Shown: one piece after another, positions 1 to 5,378 of the stretch
Position numbering within the stretch: the stretch's first letter is position 1
Layout of the letters: the number at the start of each line of letters is the position of its first letter
Assembly: GCA_019410665.1 (NCBI GenBank)
Contig: DXSD01000055.1
Location: 1 to 13,073, forward strand
From: Fusobacterium sp.
Lineage (GTDB): Bacteria > Fusobacteriota > Fusobacteriia > Fusobacteriales > Fusobacteriaceae
DNA: 13,073 nucleotides
Direction: 5' to 3'
The notes under the pieces: generated by a model
Seen by the model: only the letters and a program-made list of their open reading frames with translations
Databases searched by the model: none
What the model was told of the DNA's origin: nothing
Made by a program: the position numbers and the translations under genes

Positions 1-69
1 GATATGATTTATATCGAAATGATTTAAAAACATACAAAATAATTATATATATTAGAAGAGGTGTTTTTG
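1..69. other. Leader of glsA, upstream gene tail not resolved
   Basis: No complete gene is visible here. Two plus-strand frames are open from the left edge. One ends with a TAA at 25-27; the other runs into the glsA start and stops with TAG at 84-86. Either could be the tail of an upstream gene, and I cannot choose between them. A small inverted repeat (gatat/atatc, 1-15) is present. A TATATT at 48-53 has no convincing -35 box and would place the transcript start on the ribosome binding site, so glsA may instead be read from an upstream promoter outside the window. Confidence 0.3.
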
Positions 70-984
70 ATGCAAGAATTACTTAGTAAATTAGTGAAAA
101 AAAATGTAGTAATAACAAAAGAAGGAAAAGTAGCTGATTATATTCCAGAGTTAGATAAAGCAAAAAAGGATGCTTTAGGAATATGTATATTAGATAACGA
201 AGGAAATTTATACTCAGCTGGAGATTGGGAAACTAAGTTTACTGTTCAAAGTATATCTAAGATAGTAACTTTAATGTTAGCTATTTTAGATAATGGAGAG
301 GAGTATGTATTTTCAAAAGTGGGAATGGAGCCTTCAGGAGATCCTTTTAATTCCATTAGAAAATTAGAGACTTCTAGTAGAAAAAAACCATATAATCCAA
401 TGATAAATGCAGGTGCTATAGCAGTTGCTTCAATGATTAAAGGAAAAGATGCTAGAGAGAAGTTTCAAAGAGTTCTTGAATTCTTCAAGAAAATAACAGA
501 AGATGATACTTTAGATGTAAACTATAAAATTTATTGTGGTGAGAGTGAAACAGGGAATAAAAATAGGGCTATGGGATATTTTTTAAAAAATGATGGAATT
601 ATAGAGGGGAATGTCGAAGATGCTCTTGAAGTTTATTTTAAACAGTGTTCAATTGAGGTTTCTGCATATACTTTAGCTAAGTTAGGATTATTTTTATCAA
701 ATAATGGAGTGACAAGTAAAGGTGAAGAGGTTATAAATAAGAGAATAGCAACTATAATAAAAACTTTGATGGTTACTTGTGGAACTTATGATATGTCTGG
801 AGAGATTGCGGTAAGGGTAGGAATTCCTTGTAAAAGTGGAGTAGGTGGTGGAATTGTAGCAGTAGTTCCTGGAAAATTAGGAATAGGTGTTTATGGACCA
901 TCACTAGATAAAAAAGGAAACTCAATTGGAGGAATTCATGTTCTTGAAGATCTATCAAGAGAATTAAAATTATCAATATTTTAA
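70..984 (+). CDS. glsA: Glutaminase
   Basis: Hydrolyses L-glutamine to L-glutamate and ammonia in the cytoplasm. The 304-residue product has the usual length of bacterial serine-dependent beta-lactamase-like glutaminases. The catalytic Ser-x-x-Lys pair is visible as VQSISK, with Ser61 and Lys64. The family's NPMINAGAI motif lies at about residue 110, and the glycine-rich KSGVGGGIVAVVPG stretch is near the C-terminus. The ATG at 70 is chosen over an in-frame GTG at 61 because the AGAGGTG ribosome binding site at 57-63 overlaps that GTG and sits 6 bases before the ATG. The stop is 12 bases before the next gene, an AGCS symporter, so the two are very likely co-transcribed. Bacillus subtilis has a comparable glutaminase/transporter pair (glsA-glnT). 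In an amino-acid-fermenting anaerobe this would feed glutamate catabolism and release ammonia; that role is inferred. Confidence 0.95.
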   Translation: MQELLSKLVKKNVVITKEGKVADYIPELDKAKKDALGICILDNEGNLYSAGDWETKFTVQSISKIVTLMLAILDNGEEYVFSKVGMEPSGDPFNSIRKLETSSRKKPYNPMINAGAIAVASMIKGKDAREKFQRVLEFFKKITEDDTLDVNYKIYCGESETGNKNRAMGYFLKNDGIIEGNVEDALEVYFKQCSIEVSAYTLAKLGLFLSNNGVTSKGEEVINKRIATIIKTLMVTCGTYDMSGEIAVRVGIPCKSGVGGGIVAVVPGKLGIGVYGPSLDKKGNSIGGIHVLEDLSRELKLSIF

Positions 985-996
985 AATGGAGGAAAA

Positions 997-2400
997 ATGT
1001 TAAATAATATAGTAGGTTTTATTAATGGTATTTTATGGGGATATGTCCTGATTATTTTGCTTATTGGATCGGGATTGTATTTTACTTTTAAATTGAAATT
1101 TTCAAATTTAACTCAAATAAAAGAGATGTTTTCAATAATGTTTGAGAAAAAAAGTGGTAATGGAATCTCACCTTTTCAGGCTTTTTGTGTAAGTGCAGGA
1201 TCTAAAGTTGGAACAGGAAGCTTAGCTGGGGTTGCAATAGCTATATCTCTAGGAGGGCCAGGATCAGTATTTTGGATGTGGATTTTAACTCTAATAGTGG
1301 GAAGTTTAAGTATTGTTGAGAACACTCTAGCTCAGATATATAAAGAGAAAAAAGATGGAACTTTTAGAGGTGGCCCAGCTTTCTATATGGAGAAAGGAAT
1401 GGGAAAGAAATGGATGGGAATAGCTTTTTCAATATTGTTAACTATAACTTATGGTTTAATATTTAATGCAGTTCAAGCTAATACAATGACTATTGCCATT
1501 GAGAACTTTAGTGGTATAGATAGATTGACAAGTGGAATAGTAATAGTAATCCTATCTGCTTTAGTTATTTATGGGGGAATGCAGAGAATAGCTAAAGTTT
1601 CTGAAATAATCGTTCCATTAATGGGAGTGAGTTATCTTTTAGTAGCTATTTTTGTGGTAATTAAGAATATTTCTATGTTACCTTCAATTATAACTTTGAT
1701 AATAACTAATGCTTTCGGATTAAAAGCTTTTGGTGGAGCAACTCTAGGTATGGTTGTAATGCAAGGTGTAAAAAGAGGACTTTTTTCAAATGAAGCGGGA
1801 ATGGGAAGTACTCCAAATGCAGGAGCATCAGCATCAGCATCTCATCCAGTTAAACAAGGTTTAATACAAACTTTAGGAGTATATGTAACTACACTAGGAG
1901 TTTGTACTGCTACTGCATTTATTATATTATTTTCAGGAGTGTTGGGACAAAATTTAGATGGAATTGGTTTAACACAAGAGGCTATGAAAAGTCAACTGGG
2001 AGGATTTGGAGATATTTTCTTATTATTATGTATTTTATTATTTGCTTATACAACAATAATTGGAAATTACTATTATGGACAAACAAATTTAGAGTATTTA
2101 AATGCTGATAAAGGGATAAAAATACAAATTTTTAGAGTTTTAGTAATACTTATGGTTTTCTTTGGAGCTGTTAGGGAATCTTCATTAGTATGGAATATAG
2201 CAGATTTATTTATGGCTTTTATGGCAATATTTAATATCTATGCTATATATATTTTAAGAAACCCAGCTATTGAAACTTTAGAGCACTATATTGAAGAGAG
2301 AAAAAAAGGAAAAGATCCTGTATTCAGTATCAATGTATTAAGTGATAGAACTGGTGTTGAATGTTGGACAGAGAAAGGGGAAGTTCCTTTAGATAATTAA
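997..2400 (+). CDS. AGCS family sodium:amino acid symporter, probably glutamine or alanine
   Basis: A 467-residue inner-membrane protein with many hydrophobic segments, imports a small neutral amino acid with Na+ (alanine/glycine:cation symporter family, AlsT/DagA/GlnT type). The family hallmark is seen at about residues 68-95: GSKVGTGSLAGVA followed by ISLGGPGSVFWMWI. A second conserved stretch is GLFSNEAGMGSTPNAGASA at about residues 262-280. The ribosome binding site GGAGG at 988-992 sits 4 bases before the ATG. Only 12 bases separate it from the glutaminase gene, which makes glutamine the most likely substrate by analogy with GlnT, although the sequence alone cannot separate glutamine from alanine or glycine. 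Residue 75 is Ser where most family members I know have Asn (GTGN). The gene ends just before a long palindromic element. Confidence 0.9.
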   Translation: MLNNIVGFINGILWGYVLIILLIGSGLYFTFKLKFSNLTQIKEMFSIMFEKKSGNGISPFQAFCVSAGSKVGTGSLAGVAIAISLGGPGSVFWMWILTLIVGSLSIVENTLAQIYKEKKDGTFRGGPAFYMEKGMGKKWMGIAFSILLTITYGLIFNAVQANTMTIAIENFSGIDRLTSGIVIVILSALVIYGGMQRIAKVSEIIVPLMGVSYLLVAIFVVIKNISMLPSIITLIITNAFGLKAFGGATLGMVVMQGVKRGLFSNEAGMGSTPNAGASASASHPVKQGLIQTLGVYVTTLGVCTATAFIILFSGVLGQNLDGIGLTQEAMKSQLGGFGDIFLLLCILLFAYTTIIGNYYYGQTNLEYLNADKGIKIQIFRVLVILMVFFGAVRESSLVWNIADLFMAFMAIFNIYAIYILRNPAIETLEHYIEERKKGKDPVFSINVLSDRTGVECWTEKGEVPLDN

Positions 2401-2412
2401 TAATAAAAACTT

Positions 2413-2632
2413 GTTACTGCTCAGGTATTTCACATCTTAAGAAGAAAACTAAGAATTGTTCCATATTCTAAGAAGTTGATTAACTATGGCTTATCTCACT
2501 AAAAATGCAAGGGTTAAGTCTTCGACTTATTGCATTTTTTAGCGTTCGATTTCGCTGAGTTAATCTAACTTCTTTTCATAACTTACACAATTCTTTGAGT
2601 TTTCTTTAGTTGATTTCTACCTGAATAGTTAC
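2413..2632. repeat. Long imperfect palindrome, MITE-like element or giant hairpin
   Basis: This non-coding stretch folds back on itself over its whole length. The outer arms pair as GTTACTGCTCAGGTA (2413-2427) with the complement of TACCTGAATAGTTAC (2618-2632), 12 of 15 matching. Further in, gaattgt (2453-2459) faces acaattc (2587-2593), gaagtt (2472-2477) faces aacttc (2567-2572), and gattaac (2478-2484) faces gttaatc (2559-2565). The tip is a stronger hairpin, aaaaatgcaa...taagtc-ttc-gactta-ttgcattttt (2501-2540), with a 4-base bulge. No open frame of note lies inside. It sits between the convergent alsT-like and metQ genes. It resembles a miniature inverted-repeat element or a palindromic unit left by an IS; the T-run at 2639-2644 means it could also stop plus-strand transcripts. 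Identity as a mobile element is inferred. Confidence 0.6.
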
Positions 2633-2646
2633 AAAAACTTTTTTAA

Positions 2647-2680
2647 ATGGGGCTATTGCACTTTATTGCAATAGCCCCAT
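2647..2680. terminator. Hairpin between convergent genes, likely bidirectional terminator
   Basis: A perfect 14-bp stem (atggggctattgca, 2647-2660; tgcaatagccccat, 2667-2680) encloses a 6-base loop. It lies 15 bases past the metQ stop on the minus strand. The flanks are AT-rich but lack a clean uninterrupted T-tract on either side, so terminator strength is uncertain. The GC-rich stem base in an AT-rich genome and its position between convergent genes favour this role. Confidence 0.65.
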
Positions 2681-2695
2681 TATTAAATTTTAAAA

Positions 2696-3478
2696 TTAGA
2701 ATGTAGCAACAACTCCACCATTATAATTTTCAAGAATATACTCTTTTACTTTTTCAGATTGAAGAGCATTAATTAATTTAACTATATCCTCTCTTTTCTC
2801 ATCTCCCTCTCTTACAGCTATAATATTAGCATATGGAGATTCCTCTCCCTCTAAAGTTAAGGCATCTTTTACAGGTGAAAATCCAGCTTCTAAAGCATAG
2901 TTACCATTGATAACAGCTGCAGCAACATCTGGTAAAACTCTAGGAAGTTGAGGTGCTTCAATAGGTTTAAACTTAAGTTTTTTAGGGTTTTCTATAATAT
3001 CAAACTCTGTTGCATATAGATTAGTAGGATCCTCTAATTTGATAAGTCCTTTATTATGTAAAAGAATAAGTGCTCTACCTCCATTAGATGGATCGTTAGG
3101 AATAGCTATAGTAGATTTAGCAGGAATATCTTCAAGTTTTTTAAATTTATTAGAGAATACCCCAAGTGGTTCTACATGTATTTTGGCAGCTGAAACAAGT
3201 TTTAATCCTCTTTCACTAACAAATTTTTCTAAATAAGGATAGTGTTGGAAAAAGTTTGCATCTATCTCTCCATCAGCTAAAGCTAAGTTAGGAGTAACAT
3301 AGTCAGTGAAGTCTACTATTTTAAGATCAACTCCTTGAGTTTTTAAATCATCTTTTACTAGATTTAAAAGTTCAGCATGTGGTACAGGTGTTGCTCCTAC
3401 TTTTAACTCTCCTGCTAATACATTTGTTCCTAAGACTAAAAGTCCTGCTAATAAAAGTGTTTTGAAAGATTTTTTCAT
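2696..3478 (-). CDS. metQ: Methionine-binding protein of the MetNIQ ABC importer, non-lipoprotein form
   Basis: The extracytoplasmic solute-binding component that captures L- or D-methionine and delivers it to MetNI. The 260-residue length and the pattern of the NlpA/MetQ family are clear: GELKVGATPVPHAELL at the mature N-terminus, DGEIDANFFQHYPYLE, KIHVEPLGVFSNK, IAIPNDPSNGGRALILL and the C-terminal half. A signal peptide is present (residues 1-22: MKKSFK, then a hydrophobic core, then VLA). Unlike most MetQ proteins there is no lipobox cysteine, and there is no Cys anywhere in the protein, so cleavage by signal peptidase I after Ala22 and a soluble periplasmic protein are predicted. The ribosome binding site GGGAGAGG lies just upstream of the ATG. 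It is the last gene of metN-metI-metQ, 36 bases after metI, and shares the SAM-I-controlled transcript. Confidence 0.93.
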   Translation of the reverse strand: MKKSFKTLLLAGLLVLGTNVLAGELKVGATPVPHAELLNLVKDDLKTQGVDLKIVDFTDYVTPNLALADGEIDANFFQHYPYLEKFVSERGLKLVSAAKIHVEPLGVFSNKFKKLEDIPAKSTIAIPNDPSNGGRALILLHNKGLIKLEDPTNLYATEFDIIENPKKLKFKPIEAPQLPRVLPDVAAAVINGNYALEAGFSPVKDALTLEGEESPYANIIAVREGDEKREDIVKLINALQSEKVKEYILENYNGGVVATF

Positions 3479-3514
3479 ATTATCCTCTCCCTTGTTTTAT
3501 AATTTTATTGTTAA

Positions 3515-4162
3515 TTATCTATTTTTCTTTGCTCTATAAACTAAATAGTTTCCTAGTGATTGAAGTAGTTGAACTACTATAATAATTACAATTACAGCAT
3601 AGATCATAATATCAGTTTTAAATCTTTGATATCCAAATCTAATAGCTAGATCTCCTAATCCTCCAGCACCAATAGTTCCTGCCATAGCAGAAAATCCTAT
3701 AAGACTTACTACAGTAACTGTTATTCCATGAAGAATATGAGGCATAGTTTCTGGAATCATAACTTTAAAAATTATTGTCCAGTTACTTGCTCCCATACTA
3801 GAACTAGCTTCAATAAGACCTTTATCAACTTCATTTAAAGCTCCCTCTATCATTCTTGCTACAAATGGTGCAGCTGAAATTGAAAGCGGAACTATAGCAG
3901 CTGTACTTCCTATTGTTGTTCCTACAATTACCCTTGAAAGAGGGAAAAGGAGTATCATTAAAATAATAAATGGGAAAGATCTTAATGTGTTAATAACAAA
4001 ATCTAAAATCTTATTAAGTTTTGGTCTTTCTAAAATATTTCCCTCTTTAGTTACAGTGAGAAGTATTCCTATTGGAAAACCTATTAGAAGAGAGAAAAAA
4101 GTAGAGAAGAAAACCATATATAGTGTTTCTAATGTAGATGTCCATATCATACTAAATACCAT
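3515..4162 (-). CDS. metI: Methionine ABC transporter permease
   Basis: The membrane-spanning subunit of the methionine importer, 215 residues, matching the usual length of MetI. It shows about five hydrophobic segments and the EAA-type cytoplasmic loop that docks on the ATPase: EASSSMGASNWTIIFKVMIP near residues 118-137. Other family-typical stretches are LRSFPFIILMILLFPLSR and FSAMAGTIGAGGLGDLAIR. Its ATG overlaps the end of metN by 11 bases. The ribosome binding site AGAGGTG lies inside the metN 3' end, which implies translational coupling between ATPase and permease. It is expected to form a MetN2-MetI2 complex in the inner membrane. Confidence 0.95.
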   Translation of the reverse strand: MVFSMIWTSTLETLYMVFFSTFFSLLIGFPIGILLTVTKEGNILERPKLNKILDFVINTLRSFPFIILMILLFPLSRVIVGTTIGSTAAIVPLSISAAPFVARMIEGALNEVDKGLIEASSSMGASNWTIIFKVMIPETMPHILHGITVTVVSLIGFSAMAGTIGAGGLGDLAIRFGYQRFKTDIMIYAVIVIIIVVQLLQSLGNYLVYRAKKNR

Positions 4163-5162
4163 TGTATATCACCTCTGTAAGTACTCCAGCTTCATTTTTA
4201 AACCAGTTGATAGCCTCTTGTTGTTGATCCATGTCCCCAGATAATTCAATAAATAAGTGTCCAACTTTCATAGTAGAAAGATGATCAATTGACCCTCCTA
4301 TTATACTAAAGTCGATATTGAAAGTTCTAACTGCTTGAGAGATAATAGGATCTTCAGCAATAGTTCCTAAAAATTCAAGTTTAACTATTGATTTTCCTTT
4401 AGTTTTCATTATTTCAATACCTTTCTCTTCTACTCCAGGAAGATAAGATATTAATTCCTTAGTTATAGCTGTTTGAGGATTAGAGAAAATATGATGTACA
4501 CTTCCAGATTCTACAATTTTTCCATCAGCCATTACAGCTACTCTATTACAAATATCTCTAATAACCTCCATTTGATGAGTTATCATAACAACAGTAAGCC
4601 CAAATTGTTTCTGAATATTTTTTATTAATTCAAGTATTGATTTTGTAGTTTTAGGATCAAGTGCTGAAGTAGCCTCATCAGATAGAAGTATATCTGGATT
4701 GTTAGCAAGAGCTCTTGCTATAGCAACCCTTTGTTTTTGTCCCCCTGATAATTGGGAAGGATAGTAATCTTTTTTATCAGTTAACTCAACAACTTCCAGT
4801 AGTTCTAAAACCCTTTTATCTATATCTGCTTTTTTCCACCCAGCAATCTCTAGAGAAAAAGCTATATTTTCTCCAACTGTTCTAGAGGCTAATAGATTGA
4901 AATGTTGGAAGATCATCCCTATTTTTTTTCTTCTTTCAAGTAGCTCTTTTTTAGAAAGGGCAGTTATATCTACACCATCGATTATAATTTTACCACTTGT
5001 AGGCTCTTCCAATCTATTTAAAAGTCTTATTAAAGAGGATTTTCCAGCCCCACTAAGTCCGATTACTCCAAATATATCACCTGTTTTTATCTCTAAAGAT
5101 ACATCTTTAACAGCATGATAACCATTAGGATATACCTTATTAATTTTTTGTATCTCTATCAT
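4152..5162 (-). CDS. metN: Methionine ABC transporter ATP-binding protein
   Basis: The ATPase that powers methionine uptake, on the cytoplasmic face with MetI. The 336-residue product has all ABC motifs: Walker A GLSGAGKSS (35-43), Q-loop Gln86, signature LSGGQ (138-142), Walker B with DE (162-163), D-loop SALD and switch His196. The C-terminal part (about 262-336) is the NIL regulatory domain, which in MetN homologues binds methionine and inhibits transport when the internal pool is high. The start is set at the ATG at 5162: it follows an AGGAGG ribosome binding site at 5170-5175 and gives the normal N-terminus MIEIQKINKVYP. The longer in-frame start at 5243 would translate through the riboswitch terminator and is rejected. 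Expression is probably controlled by the SAM-I leader upstream. Confidence 0.96.
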   Translation of the reverse strand: MIEIQKINKVYPNGYHAVKDVSLEIKTGDIFGVIGLSGAGKSSLIRLLNRLEEPTSGKIIIDGVDITALSKKELLERRKKIGMIFQHFNLLASRTVGENIAFSLEIAGWKKADIDKRVLELLEVVELTDKKDYYPSQLSGGQKQRVAIARALANNPDILLSDEATSALDPKTTKSILELIKNIQKQFGLTVVMITHQMEVIRDICNRVAVMADGKIVESGSVHHIFSNPQTAITKELISYLPGVEEKGIEIMKTKGKSIVKLEFLGTIAEDPIISQAVRTFNIDFSIIGGSIDHLSTMKVGHLFIELSGDMDQQQEAINWFKNEAGVLTEVIYNGI

Positions 5163-5177
5163 TTGTAACCTCCTAAT

Positions 5178-5213
5178 AAAAAAATCTCTATTACCATCAA
5201 GTAATAGAGATTT
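5178..5213 (-). terminator. Intrinsic terminator of the SAM-I leader
   Basis: On the minus strand a perfect 13-bp stem (aaatctctattac/gtaatagagattt, plus positions 5182-5194 and 5201-5213) with a 6-base loop runs straight into a T-tract of seven. It ends a few bases before the metN ribosome binding site, the standard layout of a transcription-attenuating S-box. A competing antiterminator can form from agat/atct plus atagaac/ggtctat (plus about 5207-5243), which uses the 5' arm of this terminator. Confidence 0.9.
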
Positions 5214-5239
5214 AATAGACCTGTAAATACTAGTTCTAT

Positions 5240-5325
5240 CCATCTGTCTGGAATTAGCACCACACCAATAGGCAGGTTGCTGAAACGTCTCAGGGCCAGT
5301 CCCTCAGTTTCTCTTGATGGTTAAT
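5240..5325 (-). promoter_or_regulatory. SAM-I (S-box) riboswitch aptamer for metNIQ
   Basis: The minus-strand leader carries the conserved S-box core in order: ATCAAGAG, then GAGGGACTGGCCC, then CAGCAACC, a P3 hairpin ending in GGTGC, and TAATTCC. These elements belong to the SAM-I aptamer, which binds S-adenosylmethionine and switches off methionine genes by favouring the terminator. P1 can be closed by ccatc (plus 5316-5320) with gatgg (plus 5240-5244). A second, longer partner for the same 5' strand lies inside the terminator (see findings). A canonical P4 between P3 and P1 is hard to place, unless the longer P1 is used. The family call is secure; the switching detail is inferred. Confidence 0.93.
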
Positions 5326-5340
5326 TTCTTTGTTAGAGTT

Positions 5341-5369
5341 ATAATATAACTTTTTTACAAAAATGTCAA
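5341..5369 (-). promoter_or_regulatory. Promoter of metNIQ
   Basis: On the minus strand a perfect TTGACA -35 box (plus 5364-5369) is followed after 17 bases by TATTAT (plus 5341-5346). Transcription would start near 5334, just ahead of the S-box aptamer. The -35 box begins only 9 bases after the glutamine synthetase stop codon. Confidence 0.8.
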
Positions 5370-5378
5370 TATATTTTT

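Noticed and set aside
61..69. GTG start of glutaminase three codons upstream.
   Set aside because: The GTG overlaps the ribosome binding site that serves the ATG at 70.
1825..1845. Short triplet repeat gcatca in the symporter gene.
   Set aside because: It encodes a Ser-Ala run in a conserved part of the protein and is too short to be a variable repeat.
5163..5243. An N-terminal extension of MetN starting at the ATG at 5243 (MDRTSIYRS...).
   Set aside because: It would translate the 3' part of the riboswitch and the terminator, has no ribosome binding site and is not part of the family N-terminus. The ATG at 5162 has an AGGAGG and the normal start.
5178..5334. T-box leader in front of metN.
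   Set aside because: The T-box AGGGTGGNACCGCG element is missing, while the S-box core elements are all present in order.
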